NCBI GenBank assembly: GCA_009912235.1
Contig: WNDS01000001.1
Coordinates: forward strand, 434,001-498,000
Reading direction: 5' to 3'
Length of the DNA: 64,000 nt
DNA from: Stenotrophomonas maltophilia
Lineage (GTDB): Bacteria > Pseudomonadota > Gammaproteobacteria > Xanthomonadales > Xanthomonadaceae
Shown: positions 14,647 to 23,593 of the stretch, piece after piece
Layout: each line of letters opens with the position of its first letter
How positions within the stretch are numbered: position 1 is the stretch's first letter
Notes under the pieces: generated by a model
The model's input: the letters and a program-made list of their open reading frames with translations, nothing else
The model's database searches: none
What the model was told of the DNA's origin: nothing
Program-made: the position numbers and the translations under genes

Positions 14647-15033
14647 ATGAACATGATTCCTTTCCAGGGCCTGCTGGCCGCCACCCTGCTCGCCTGCAGC
14701 CTCGGCCTGGCCGCGCTGGCCCATGCCGCCGAAACCGCGCCGGCCAGCTGCGTACCGCTCACCGGCGAGCAGCAGATCGTGCGCGCCGGCGCCGACAAGA
14801 ACGTGCTGCTGCGCTCGGGCGCGGACCACTACATCGTGCATTTCCGCAACAGCTGCCAGTCGGCCGTGCTGGCCACGCGCATCAGCTTCAAGACCGATGG
14901 CGCCGAGGCCACTGAACTGTGCGATGGCGGGCGCAGCAAGCTCGATACTGGCCGCGGCAGCTGCGAGGTGTCCAGCATCGAACCCATCGATGCCGAGAAG
15001 TTCACCCGCGAAGCGCGCCGCCGCACCCGCTGA
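14647..15033 (+). CDS. secreted hypothetical protein (DUF6491-like)
   Basis: The 128-residue product carries a signal peptide of about 27 residues ending ALAHA. The mature part has four cysteines spaced as in DUF6491-type proteins, where each pair may form a disulfide. Recognisable segments are KNVLLRSGADHYIVHF, RNSCQSAV and GSCEVSSIEPI. The family is common in Xanthomonadaceae and has no known function. The ATG at 14647 is the first of two adjacent Met codons before the signal peptide. It is convergent with clpA and shares a terminator with it. Confidence 0.7.
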   Translation: MNMIPFQGLLAATLLACSLGLAALAHAAETAPASCVPLTGEQQIVRAGADKNVLLRSGADHYIVHFRNSCQSAVLATRISFKTDGAEATELCDGGRSKLDTGRGSCEVSSIEPIDAEKFTREARRRTR

Positions 15034-15055
15034 GGCCACGCCGGGGCCAGACAGC

Positions 15056-15081
15056 ACAAGGGCGGCCGAAGCCGCCCTTGT
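15056..15081. terminator. bidirectional terminator between the hypothetical gene and clpA
   Basis: An 11-bp stem ACAAGGGCGGC/GCCGCCCTTGT closes a CGAA tetraloop (15067-15070). It lies between convergent genes, but U-tracts are weak on both sides. Confidence 0.7.
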
Positions 15082-15119
15082 GTGTTTCCGCTCACCCGGT
15101 CATCCGACCAGAGCCGCCG

Positions 15120-17402
15120 TCATTCCACGGTGGCGGGCAGCAGACGCTCCGGCTCCGGCTGGGTGTCGATGACCAGCTCGTTGTCGCGCACGTCGATGGT
15201 GACCTTGCCACCGTTGATCAGCTTGCCGAACAGCAGCTCGTCGGCCAGCGGGCGCTTCACCTTGTCCTGGATCACACGCGCCATCGGGCGGGCACCCATC
15301 AGCGGGTCGAAGCCGTGCTGGGCCAGCCAGTCGCGCGCGGTCGGCGTGGCCGACAGGCTGACGTGCTTGTCCTGCAGCAGCATCTCCAGCTCGATCAGGA
15401 ACTTGTCCACCACGCGCAGGATATGGTCGAAGCCCAGCGCCTGGAACTGCACCACCGCGTCGAGGCGGTTGCGGAATTCCGGGGTGAAGCTGCGCCGGAT
15501 CGACTCCATCGCATCGGTGGCATGGTCCTGCTTGGTGAAGCCGATCGAGCGGCGTGCGGCCTGGGTGGCACCGGCATTGGTGGTCATCACCAGCACCACG
15601 TTCTTGAAGTTGGCCTCGCGCCCGTTGGTGTCGGTCAGCACACCCCGGTCCATGACCTGCAGCAGGATGTTGAAGATGTCCGGGTGCGCCTTCTCGATCT
15701 CGTCCAGCAGCAGCACGCAGTGCGGCGTCTTGACGATCTTCTCGGTCAGCAGGCCGCCCTGGTCGAAGCCGACGTAGCCCGGGGGGGCACCGATCAGGCG
15801 GCTGATCGAATGCGGCTCCATGTACTCGGACATGTCAAAGCGCACCAGCTCGATGCCCAGCTGCAGCGCCAGCTGCTTGGTCACCTCGGTCTTGCCGACA
15901 CCGGTCGGGCCGGCGAACAGGAAGTTGCCGATCGGCTTTTCCGGGTTGCCCAGGCCGGACCGCGCCAGCTTGATGGACGAGGCCAGCGATTCGATGGCCG
16001 GGTCCTGCCCGAAGATCACCATCTTCAGGTTGCGCTCCAGGTGCTGCAGCACGTCCTTGTCGGTGGTGCTGACCTGCTTGGCCGGAATGCGCGCCATCTT
16101 GGCGACGATGGCCTCCACTTCCTCGACGTCGATCAGTTCCTTGCGCTGGCCTTCCGGCAGCAGGCGCTGGCGGGCACCGGCCTCGTCGATGACATCGATG
16201 GCCTTGTCCGGCAGCAGCCGGTCGCCGATGTGCTTGACCGACAGGTCCACGGCGGCCTGCAGCGCATCGTCGGCATAGGTGACGCCGTGGTGCGCTTCGT
16301 ACTTGGCCTTCAGCCCCTGCAGGATCTCGTAGGTTTCACCTACGGTCGGCTCGACGATGTCGATCTTCTGGAAGCGGCGGGCCAGTGCCCGGTCCTTCTC
16401 GAAGATGCCGCGGTATTCCTGGAAGGTGGTCGAACCGATGCAGCGCAGCTCGCCCGAGGACAGTGCCGGCTTGATCAGGTTGGAGGCATCCATGGTGCCG
16501 CCCGAGGCCGAACCGGCACCGATGATGGTGTGGATCTCATCGATGAACAGCACCGCATTGGGCACCTTCTTCAGCGCGGCCAGCACGCCCTTGAGGCGCT
16601 TCTCGAAGTCGCCACGGTACTTGGTGCCGGCCACCAGCGCGCCCAGGTCCAGCGAGTAGATGACCGCATCGGCCAGCACCTCGGGCACCGAGCCTTCCAC
16701 GATGCGGCGGGCCAGGCCCTCGGCGATGGCGGTCTTGCCCACGCCGGCCTCGCCCACGTACAGCGGGTTGTTCTTGCGGCGGCGGCACAGCACCTGGATG
16801 GTGCGCTCGATCTCGTCGGCGCGGCCCACCAGCGGGTCGATCTTGCCGTTGCGGGCCTGTTCGTTGAGGTTGCTGGCAAATTCGGTCAGGGCATCGCCCT
16901 TCGGCTCGCCCTCCCCGCCTTCCATGCGGCCTTCGCCCTCGGACGCAGGCGGCTGCTCGCCGTCCTCACCCTGCTTGGCGATGCCGTGGGACAGGTAATT
17001 GACCACGTCCAGCCGGGTCACATCCTGCTGGTTGAGGTAATAGACGGCGTGGGAGTCCTTTTCGCCGAAGATCGCCACCAACACGTTGGCGCCGGTGACC
17101 TCCTTCTTGCCCGAGGACTGCACGTGGTAGACGGCCCGCTGCAGCACGCGCTGGAAGCCCAGGGTCGGCTGGGTGTCGCGGCCGTCATCTTCGGTCAGAC
17201 GTGACACGGACGCCTCGATGGCCTGTTCCAGTTCCTGGCGCAGGCGGTCGGCATCGGCACCGCAGGCCTTGAGCACGGCCTGGGCGGAAGGGTTGTCAAG
17301 CAGTGCCAGAAGCAGGTGTTCGACCGTCATGAACTCATGCCGGGCCTCACGGGCGCGCTTGTAGCACTGGCCGATGGTGTGTTCGAGGTCTTTGCTGAAC
17401 AT
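15120..17402 (-). CDS. clpA: ATP-dependent Clp protease ATP-binding subunit ClpA
   Basis: The 760-residue AAA+ unfoldase feeds substrates into ClpP. It has the N-terminal double Clp-N domain that docks ClpS, a first AAA module with GEAGVGKT and LFIDEIHTIIGAG, and a second with GPTGVGKTE, PPGYVGFDQGG and LLLDEIEKAHPD. The length matches E. coli ClpA (758). The ATG at 17402 has GGAG about seven bases upstream on the minus strand. In many bacteria clpS lies a few bases before clpA; here 349 bases separate them. Confidence 0.97.
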   Translation of the reverse strand: MFSKDLEHTIGQCYKRAREARHEFMTVEHLLLALLDNPSAQAVLKACGADADRLRQELEQAIEASVSRLTEDDGRDTQPTLGFQRVLQRAVYHVQSSGKKEVTGANVLVAIFGEKDSHAVYYLNQQDVTRLDVVNYLSHGIAKQGEDGEQPPASEGEGRMEGGEGEPKGDALTEFASNLNEQARNGKIDPLVGRADEIERTIQVLCRRRKNNPLYVGEAGVGKTAIAEGLARRIVEGSVPEVLADAVIYSLDLGALVAGTKYRGDFEKRLKGVLAALKKVPNAVLFIDEIHTIIGAGSASGGTMDASNLIKPALSSGELRCIGSTTFQEYRGIFEKDRALARRFQKIDIVEPTVGETYEILQGLKAKYEAHHGVTYADDALQAAVDLSVKHIGDRLLPDKAIDVIDEAGARQRLLPEGQRKELIDVEEVEAIVAKMARIPAKQVSTTDKDVLQHLERNLKMVIFGQDPAIESLASSIKLARSGLGNPEKPIGNFLFAGPTGVGKTEVTKQLALQLGIELVRFDMSEYMEPHSISRLIGAPPGYVGFDQGGLLTEKIVKTPHCVLLLDEIEKAHPDIFNILLQVMDRGVLTDTNGREANFKNVVLVMTTNAGATQAARRSIGFTKQDHATDAMESIRRSFTPEFRNRLDAVVQFQALGFDHILRVVDKFLIELEMLLQDKHVSLSATPTARDWLAQHGFDPLMGARPMARVIQDKVKRPLADELLFGKLINGGKVTIDVRDNELVIDTQPEPERLLPATVE

Positions 17403-17751
17403 GGGTTACTCCGGCGGCAGTTGTGGAGAATATGCGGCCTGACTACGCGTTTTCCATCACCCTAGCGGATCGGCGCGTTCAGATGGCGTTAGCAGTGCCG
17501 TCCGGCGTGTCGTCCTGGCTTGCACACTACAACACCCACGGCCAAACCGTACCTGAGCGAAGGGCGATCACGACGTGATGGTAGGGCGTCGTACAGCCGC
17601 CCCGCCGCGGCGGCAACGCAGCGGCGGGACGCAGACGAAGATGGTTGGCCCAAGGGCCCGAGCCAAGGGCGGGCGTGCCGCCATGGCTGGAACAGTGCGG
17701 ATCACGCATGGCGTGCCGGCACGGGGGCCGGGCGGCCCCGGGGCGCTGGAA
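17403..17751. other. clpS-clpA intergenic region
   Basis: These 349 bases lie between two co-oriented minus-strand genes. Short open frames on both strands have no ribosome binding site and low-complexity Arg/Ala-rich translations, so no gene is called. A GC-rich hairpin GGGGCCGG/CCGGCCCC-like fold lies near 17725-17745, just after the clpS stop, and may reduce read-through into clpA. Confidence 0.4.
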
Positions 17752-18078
17752 TCAGGCCTTTTCCATCGTGCACAGCAGCGGGTGCTGGTTCATGCGCGAA
17801 TATTCGTTGACCTGGGCCACCTTGGTTTCGGCCAGCTCGCGGGTGAACACCCCGCAGACGCCGCGGCCGCGGGTGTGCACGTGGAGCATCACCTGGGTGG
17901 CCTTGTCCAGGTCCATGTTGAAGAACTGCTGCAGGATATCCACCACGAAATCCATCGGGGTGTAGTCGTCGTTGAGGATCATGACCTGGTAGAACGGCGG
18001 CGGCGCGACCTCGGGACGGGCCGGGTCGAGCAGGACGCCATGGTCATGCTGTTGGTCGTGGGAGGGCTCGCGTGGCAT
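17752..18078 (-). CDS. clpS: ATP-dependent Clp protease adaptor ClpS
   Basis: The 108-residue adaptor delivers N-degron substrates, including products of Aat, to ClpAP. The flexible N-terminal tail (about 30 residues, rich in His, Asp and Pro) precedes the core with [20 protein letters not shown] and the conserved [13 protein letters not shown]; the Asn-Asp pair and the His line the N-degron pocket. The ATG at 18078 gives a normal-length protein; the frame continues upstream without family similarity. It lies upstream of clpA on the same strand. Confidence 0.95.
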   Translation of the reverse strand: MPREPSHDQQHDHGVLLDPARPEVAPPPFYQVMILNDDYTPMDFVVDILQQFFNMDLDKATQVMLHVHTRGRGVCGVFTRELAETKVAQVNEYSRMNQHPLLCTMEKA

Positions 18079-18190
18079 CCGCCCATTATAGACGGTGCAG
18101 GCGGCAGACGTAGCCGGGCCGGGATTGGACGCCACGGGCAGCGGTCGTCACAATTGCATCTTCTGCCGACACACGCTTCACAGGATCTTC

Positions 18191-18661
18191 ATGAAAAGGA
18201 CCCTTCTGAGCGCCCTGCTGGTTGCCCTGGCCACGGCCGGTGCGGCCGGCGCCGCCGAGCCGGACAAGGCCATCGCCCGGCACCTGGACAAGCTGGGGTA
18301 CGAGTACGACGTGGATGAGGACGGCGATTACCGCCTGGTCTTCGACATGGACAACAAGCGCAGCCAGATGGTCTACGTGCGTTCGTCGGTGGAGGATTTC
18401 GGCAGCCACAACATCCGCGAGGTGTGGTCGCCGGCCTACCAGGGCAGCACCGCGCAGTTCCCGGCACAGGTGGCCAACCTCCTGCTGGAAGATTCGCAGG
18501 ACGCCAAGATGGGCGGCTGGGTGAAGCAGGACAAGGTGGCGATGTTCGTGGTGAAGATCGACGCAGATGCCAGCGCCGAGCAGCTCAGCGATGCCATCGA
18601 CGCGGCCATCCGCACCGCCGATGCGATGGAACTGGAACTGACCAAGAAGGACGATTTCTGA
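18191..18661 (+). CDS. YbjN-domain secreted protein
   Basis: The 156-residue product has a signal peptide ending AGAAGA followed by a YbjN-like domain with KLGYEYDVDEDGDYRLVFDM and RSQMVYVRSSVEDFG. YbjN-type proteins have a type III secretion chaperone-like fold and have been linked to motility and stress traits in enterobacteria; a secreted version is common in Xanthomonadaceae, with unknown role. It is divergent from clpS and lies directly before nudJ (one base between stop and start), so it may head the operon ybjN-like, nudJ, mnmA, hflD. Confidence 0.75.
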   Translation: MKRTLLSALLVALATAGAAGAAEPDKAIARHLDKLGYEYDVDEDGDYRLVFDMDNKRSQMVYVRSSVEDFGSHNIREVWSPAYQGSTAQFPAQVANLLLEDSQDAKMGGWVKQDKVAMFVVKIDADASAEQLSDAIDAAIRTADAMELELTKKDDF

Positions 18662-18662
18662 G

Positions 18663-19124
18663 TTGAACGCCGTGCAGGACCCGCGCTGGGCACCCCATGC
18701 TACCGTCGCCACCGTGGTGGTCGAAGGCGGCCGGGTGCTGCTGGTGGAAGAGACCATCGACGGGCGCGCCGTGCTGAACCAGCCGGCCGGCCACCTGGAG
18801 CCGGGCGAAAGCCTGGCCGCCGCTGCCCTGCGCGAGACCCGCGAAGAGACCGGCTGGACGATACAGCTGACCGCCTTCATCGGCTGCTACCAGTGGACCG
18901 CCGCCGACGGGACCAGCTTCCTGCGCTTCTGCTATGCCGCCCGTCCGCTGGCCCATGACCCGGCCCAGCCGCTGGATGTGGGCATCGACCGCGCGCTGTG
19001 GCTGGCCCCGGCCGAACTGCAGGCCGCCGGTGAGCGCCTGCGCAGCCCCCTGGTCTGGAAGGTGGTGGCCGATTATCTGGGTGGCCAGCGCTTCCCGCTG
19101 CAGCTGGTACAGGAGATCGCATGA
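18663..19124 (+). CDS. nudJ: NUDIX hydrolase, NudJ-like phosphatase
   Basis: The 153-residue enzyme carries the Nudix signature from GHLEPGES to RETREETGW, with the conserved glutamates that bind Mg2+. NudJ enzymes hydrolyse nucleoside tri- and diphosphates and thiamine pyrophosphate intermediates. The start is TTG at 18663, one base after the previous stop; a GTG three codons later is an alternative. Its stop overlaps the mnmA start by four bases (ATGA), the arrangement also known from enterobacteria, where nudJ-mnmA-hflD-purB is conserved. Confidence 0.88.
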   Translation: MNAVQDPRWAPHATVATVVVEGGRVLLVEETIDGRAVLNQPAGHLEPGESLAAAALRETREETGWTIQLTAFIGCYQWTAADGTSFLRFCYAARPLAHDPAQPLDVGIDRALWLAPAELQAAGERLRSPLVWKVVADYLGGQRFPLQLVQEIA

Positions 19125-20260
19125 GCAGCCCGCGTATCATGGTTGGCGTCTCCGGTGGCGTGGATTCGTCCGTGGCCGCCTGGCGCCTGGTGCAGCAGGG
19201 TGAGGCGGTGGCCGGCCTGTTCATGCAGAACTGGGCCGACGACGGCAGCGGCGACTGCCGCGCCGAGGATGACCGCCGCGATGCGGTGGCGGTCTGCGGC
19301 CTGCTCGGCATCCCGTTCCATTTCCGCGATTTTTCCAGCGAGTACTGGCAGGGCGTGTTCGAGCACTTCCTGGCCGAGTATGCCGCCGGGCGCACCCCCA
19401 ACCCGGACGTGCTGTGCAACCGCGAGGTGAAGTTCAAGCACTTCCTGGACGCGGCGCGCGAACTGGGTGCCGAGCGCATCGCCACCGGGCACTACGCACG
19501 GGTGGCTAAGCGCGGCAACCAGTGGCTGCTGCTGCGCGGTGCCGACCGCAGCAAGGACCAGAGCTATTTCCTGCACCAGCTGGGCCAGGCCCAGCTGGCC
19601 GCCACCCTGTTCCCGATCGGTGACCTGGAGAAGAGCGACCTGCGCCGCATCGCGCGCGACGTCAGCCTGCCCACGCACGCCAAGAAGGACTCCACCGGCA
19701 TCTGCTTCATCGGCGAGCGCGATTTCCGCGAGTTCCTGGGCCGCTACCTGCCGGCCCGCAGCGGCGAGATCCGCGACCCGGGTGGTGCACTGATCGCCGA
19801 GCACCCCGGCGTGTTCTATTTCACCCTGGGCCAGCGCGAGGGCCTGAACATCGGCGGCGTGCGTGGCCGCCCGGCGGCGCCGTGGTACGTGGTGGGCAAG
19901 GACGTGGCCAGCAATGTGCTGTACGTGGACCAGGACCGCGAAAGCCCGTGGATGCTGTCGGACCAGCTGCGCTCGGAAACCGCGCACTGGATTGCCGGGG
20001 CACCGCCGGCGCGCCGCTTCGAGTGCACCGCCCAGACCCGCTACCGCCAGCCCGACGAGCCGTGTACGGTCAGCGTGCTGGACGATGGCAGCGTGCACGT
20101 GCGCTTCGCGCGCCCGCAGCGCGCAGTCACGCCGGGTCAATCGCTGGTGCTGTATGACAATGAGATCTGCCTGGGCGGCGCTGTGATCGCCGCCACCGAT
20201 ACGCCGCTGGAACAGCGCCTGCGCACCACCCCGTCCCCCTTCGAGGTAACCGCTGCATGA
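19121..20260 (+). CDS. mnmA: tRNA-specific 2-thiouridylase MnmA
   Basis: The 379-residue enzyme thiolates U34 of tRNA-Glu, -Gln and -Lys using sulfur relayed from IscS. The PP-loop SGGVDSS occupies residues 11-17. The catalytic Cys is C99 in [12 protein letters not shown] and the persulfide Cys is C195 in [10 protein letters not shown]. The tRNA-binding KDQSYFL is also intact. Start and stop overlap its neighbours by four bases on both sides, indicating tight translational coupling with nudJ and hflD. Confidence 0.97.
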   Translation: MSSPRIMVGVSGGVDSSVAAWRLVQQGEAVAGLFMQNWADDGSGDCRAEDDRRDAVAVCGLLGIPFHFRDFSSEYWQGVFEHFLAEYAAGRTPNPDVLCNREVKFKHFLDAARELGAERIATGHYARVAKRGNQWLLLRGADRSKDQSYFLHQLGQAQLAATLFPIGDLEKSDLRRIARDVSLPTHAKKDSTGICFIGERDFREFLGRYLPARSGEIRDPGGALIAEHPGVFYFTLGQREGLNIGGVRGRPAAPWYVVGKDVASNVLYVDQDRESPWMLSDQLRSETAHWIAGAPPARRFECTAQTRYRQPDEPCTVSVLDDGSVHVRFARPQRAVTPGQSLVLYDNEICLGGAVIAATDTPLEQRLRTTPSPFEVTAA

Positions 20261-20871
20261 GTTTTACTGTCGACGACCGCGTCCTTGCCCTGGCTGGCAT
20301 CGCCCAGGCCCTGCAGCAGGTGCGCCGCATCGCCGATACCGGCCATTCCGACGCTGCGGCGGTGCGTACCGCCGTGGACAGCGTGTTCCGCGTGGACGCC
20401 ACCTCGCCGCAGGCGGTATTCGGTGACCCGCAGGCACTGAAGGCCGGCCTGCGCCTGCTGCACAACTACTTCCGCAACCAGGGCCAGGACCCGATCCTGC
20501 CGCGGCTGGCGCTGTCGGTGCTGCAGCTGGAGCGGCGCTTCATCCGCGAGACGGACACCATCGGCAAGGTCAGCCAGGGCATCACCCGTGCCGAACGCCA
20601 GGCCGGTGAGCTGGGCGACAGTGCCCACCCCGACGTGCTGGCCAGCCTGGGCGGCCTGTATGCGGACACCATCAGCCACCTCAAGCCACGGGTGATGGTG
20701 CAGGGCAACCCGCAGTACCTGGGCCAGGCCGGGGTGGTGGCCGAGATCCGCGCTCTGCTGCTGGCCGCCGTGCGCGCCGCCGTGCTGTGGCGGCAGCTGG
20801 GCGGCAGCTACTGGGACTTCCTGTTCGGCCGCCGCGCGATGGTCGAAGCCGTGGACCGCCTGCTGGCCTGA
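20257..20871 (+). CDS. hflD: high-frequency lysogenization protein HflD homologue
   Basis: The 204-residue helical, membrane-associated protein shows the HflD features [19 protein letters not shown] at the N-terminus and [15 protein letters not shown] near the C-terminus. In E. coli HflD binds lambda CII and affects lysogeny; its native host role is unclear. It ends the nudJ-mnmA-hflD operon and overlaps mnmA by four bases. The usual next gene, purB, is absent here and a chemoreceptor follows instead. A GC-rich hairpin with no U-tract (20915-20933) lies downstream. Confidence 0.9.
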   Translation: MSFTVDDRVLALAGIAQALQQVRRIADTGHSDAAAVRTAVDSVFRVDATSPQAVFGDPQALKAGLRLLHNYFRNQGQDPILPRLALSVLQLERRFIRETDTIGKVSQGITRAERQAGELGDSAHPDVLASLGGLYADTISHLKPRVMVQGNPQYLGQAGVVAEIRALLLAAVRAAVLWRQLGGSYWDFLFGRRAMVEAVDRLLA

Positions 20872-20989
20872 GACGGCCTTGCCGGGCCTCTGCGGCGTAC
20901 GCACGGGCCCTTAGTGCCGGCAGCCTGCCGGCATTGTGTGCAATCGGTCACAGCCGTGGCCTTATCGCATTCAGAAAGCGCATCGACGT

Positions 20990-21016
20990 TAAAGAGACCG
21001 GGGGTACGGCCGATAC
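20990..21016 (+). promoter_or_regulatory. sigma-28 (FliA) promoter of the chemoreceptor gene
   Basis: TAAA (20990-20993), 15 bases and GCCGATAC (21009-21016) match TAAA-N15-GCCGATAA. It lies 29 bases before the ATG at 21045. Confidence 0.8.
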
Positions 21017-21044
21017 AGCAACCGTGCACCTCCCGAGAACGTCC

Positions 21045-22236
21045 ATGTACTCACGCATTTTCATCCGTCTGGCCGCCCCCCCTGGCCCTGACCCTGCTGC
21101 TCCCCTTCGCCATCGGCTTCGAATGGTCCGCCGCGCTCCGCTGGGCCGTGCTGACCACGATGACGCTGAGCTGGCTGGGCTTTGCCTGGTGGTGCGTGCA
21201 CGCCCAGGCCCACCGCTCCCCCGAGCATGTGCGCATGCTGCGTGAGCAGGACCAGCTGCTGACCGAACTGCGCAACTTCGTCGGCAACGAGATTGACGGC
21301 TCGCGCAGCGAAGTCGAGCGCGCCCGCGACCTGATCCGCCAGGCGGTGTCCAGCCTGGGCGGCAGCTTCGACGCCATGAACCGCAAGTCGCGCCAGCAGA
21401 ACCAGGCGCTGGCCCGCATCATCGACCGCGCCGGCGACGACGGCACCGGCGGCGTGGACGTGGCCCGTTTCGCCCAGCACGCCAGCAACCGTATGGAACA
21501 GCTGGTGGAAGCGCTGGAACAGGTCAGCGGCCAGAGCAACACAACCGTGCAGCACATCGACCAGATGGCCCAGCATCTGGACGGCATCTTCGCGCTGCTG
21601 GAAGACGTGAAGTCAATTGCCGACCAGACCAACCTGCTGGCACTCAACGCGGCCATCGAAGCGGCACGTGCCGGCGAGGCCGGGCGCGGCTTTGCGGTGG
21701 TGGCCGACGAGGTGCGCAACCTGTCCGAGCGTTCCACCACGTTCAACGAGCAGATCCGCAAGCTGGCGCACAGCTCCAAGGACGCTATTGCCAAGGTGCG
21801 CGAGACCGTCTCGCACATGGCTTCGCGTGACATGGACCGCTCCCGCGAGGCGCGCCAGGAAGCCGCTTCCATGCTGGACAACGTGGCGCAGATCAACGCG
21901 TCGCTGGGCGACGGCATGCGCGAAGTCTCCGACTGCGCCCGCTCGATCGACGGCAGCGTGGCCGAGGCCGTGCGCGCCCTGCAGTTCGAAGACATCGCCA
22001 CCCAGGCGCTGGGCGGCGTGCACACCCACCTGGACCGCCTGACCGCGATCAACCGCGAAGCCGTGGCCCTGCAGGAACTGCTGCACCGCAATGGCGGAGT
22101 GATGGACGAAGAGATCGCCACCGCACTGCAGCGCACCGGCAGCCGCCTGCGCGAAATGCGCAGCGAATGGGAGCGCCCGCCGCACAAGCCGGTGACCCAG
22201 CAGAGCATGGCCGCCGGTGCGGTGGAACTGTTCTGA
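21045..22236 (+). pseudogene. methyl-accepting chemotaxis protein, frame broken near the start
   Basis: The main frame encodes a chemoreceptor signalling domain: coiled-coil regions flank the hairpin tip [18 protein letters not shown], followed by [18 protein letters not shown]. The N-terminus [11 protein letters not shown] (from ATG 21045, directly after a FliA promoter) lies in another frame and joins [10 protein letters not shown] at a run of seven C (21076-21082). Six C would restore one frame of about 396 residues with one or two N-terminal membrane segments and no periplasmic ligand domain. The C-terminal [10 protein letters not shown] resembles a CheZ-binding-like segment seen in some receptors. 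If the run is real, only a truncated soluble receptor from an internal start could be made. It is the only receptor in the window. Confidence 0.85.
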
Positions 22237-22270
22237 CCCGATGTATGCTGCGCGTTCCGGCAGCACGCAG

Positions 22271-22294
22271 AGCCCCGGCCACGCCGGGGCTTTC
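22271..22294 (+). terminator. rho-independent terminator of the chemoreceptor gene
   Basis: AGCCCCGGC (22271-22279) and GCCGGGGCT (22283-22291) pair around CAC, followed by TTC. It lies 35 bases after the stop. Confidence 0.7.
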
Positions 22295-22312
22295 GCGTAT
22301 GCCGCTGATGTC

Positions 22313-22543
22313 GTGAATGATGGTGATGCAATAAGCCTGGTCCACCCCCTGCCCCCGCTGGCACCGCACACGCCCGACCGCCCCAGCACGCGCGAGCAGC
22401 TGGCGCGGCTGGAAGCCGTGGCGCACCAGGAGCTGGCAGAGTTGAAGCGGCTGCTCGATGCCCGGCCCGCCGCTACCCGCCCGGCCGATGAGCTGCTGGG
22501 CATGGCCTGGGATCTGGGCCTGGATGGGGATGCGCTGAAGTAG
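22313..22543 (+). CDS. small hypothetical protein
   Basis: A 76-residue frame from GTG 22313 to TAG 22541-22543. The translation has a Pro-rich N-terminal third, then an amphipathic helix (LARLEAVAHQELAELKRLLD) and ends ELLGMAWDLGLDGDALK. The composition is protein-like rather than shadow-like, but no clear Shine-Dalgarno precedes it and no family is recognised. The same frame runs upstream through the terminator, which argues for an internal start. The stop codon is supplied by the GTAG of a SMAG element. Confidence 0.5.
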   Translation: MNDGDAISLVHPLPPLAPHTPDRPSTREQLARLEAVAHQELAELKRLLDARPAATRPADELLGMAWDLGLDGDALK

Positions 22544-22562
22544 ATCCACGCCACGCGTGGAT
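22540..22562 (+). repeat. SMAG palindrome
   Basis: GTAG (22540-22543) followed by ATCCACGC-CAC-GCGTGGAT (22544-22562). The tag overlaps the stop codon of the preceding small frame. Confidence 0.8.
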
Positions 22563-22610
22563 GGGCTGGCGCCCATGGCATGATGCCCCGGTCCCGCTCA
22601 TGGAAGACCG

Positions 22611-23117
22611 ATGGCCCTCGTCCTGATCGCGTTGTTGCTGGTTGAAATGGCGCTGCTGGTGCTGTGGGTGCCCGGCTATTTCCGTTCAGGCATCGTATTG
22701 TTCAACCAGCGCATTGCCGCTTCGCCGGCGATGCAGGCACGTCTCGCGCTGGGCGCACTGGAACACGACCTGCCAGCGGACCGCTGACTGCCGCTGGCCT
22801 TCCGCCTGCTGCCCGATGGCAGCCTGGCCTTCCGTGAGAGCTTCGGGCCGAGCTTTGCCCTGCGCTATTACCCGGTGATGCGCGGGCGCATCGCGGTCAA
22901 TGCACGCCGGCACGAAGTGCGCGTGACCGGGCGCTGCAGCTGGTTTGTCGTGGTGCTGTCGATGCTGGTGCTGCCGCTGGTGGCGATGCGCCCGATGGCC
23001 GCACCGCTGCTGCTGGTGCTGCCGCTGTTCGTGGCCAGCTACCTGATCCAGAAGCGGCGCTACGGGCGGATCGTGGAGGTGCTGCGCATGCAGTTGAAGG
23101 GAGCGTTTCCAGGGTAG
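22611..23117 (+). pseudogene. small membrane protein gene with in-frame TGA
   Basis: The frame from ATG 22611 reads MALVLIALLLVEMALLVLWV (membrane segment), RSGIVLFNQRI and onward to a TGA at 22785-22787 (codon 59). The same frame then continues uninterrupted with LPLAFRLLPDGSLAFRESF, two further hydrophobic segments and YLIQKRRYGRIVEVLR to the TAG at 23115-23117, 168 codons in all. The continuity on both sides indicates one gene with a nonsense codon, perhaps TGG to TGA. Nothing suggests selenocysteine. The family is not recognised. Confidence 0.65.
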
Positions 23118-23123
23118 CTGGCA

Positions 23124-23566
23124 GTACATCCCCGCCATGCGCGGATGACGTGTGTGGATCACCCTGCGTTTGTAGATCCACGCCATGCGTGGATGAATCG
23201 TTCGTGGAAGTGCCGTGCCAACCAAGGTTGGCACCTACCGGGCAATGCCGAACCCGCATTTGTAGATCCACGCCATGCATGGATGATCGCTCGTGGAGGT
23301 ATCCGTGCCGACCAACGGTCGGCACCTACCTGCGGGCGGCCTCCCCCCTGCGGATCGACACTTATCCGCGGAAGGGCTGTGCCAACCAAGGTTGGCACCT
23401 ACCAGGCAATGCCGATCCCGCATCTGTAGATCCACGCCATGCGTGGATGATCGCCCGTGGAGGCATCTGTGCCGACCAACGGTCGGCGCCCACCTCTGGA
23501 TCGTTTCCCGTCTGCGGATCGGCACCTACCCACGGGTGTGCCGTGCCAACCAAGGTTGGCACCCAC
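23124..23566. repeat. tandem SMAG/REPIN array
   Basis: About eleven SMAG palindromes fill almost the whole intergenic region. Left-tagged units GTAGATCCACGCCATGCGTG lie at 23172, 23262 and 23426, with a decayed copy at 23124. Right-tagged units lie at 23215, 23305, 23379, 23469 and 23543, with stems GTGCCAACC/GGTTGGCAC or GTGCCGACC/GGTCGGCAC followed by CTACC or CCACC. Units alternate in orientation, so they form GTAG...CTAC doublets of about 67 bases (23172-23238, 23262-23328, 23426-23493). Confidence 0.85.
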
Positions 23567-23593
23567 CAAGCACCCACCCGGCATCAATGCCAG

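Noticed and set aside
22785..22787. Selenocysteine codon in the small membrane protein
   Set aside because: No redox motif surrounds the codon and no SECIS-like hairpin is evident immediately downstream.
23118..23593. Possible CRISPR array because of regularly spaced palindromes
   Set aside because: The repeated units are GTAG-tagged REP elements in alternating orientation with short, similar spacers and no cas genes nearby.
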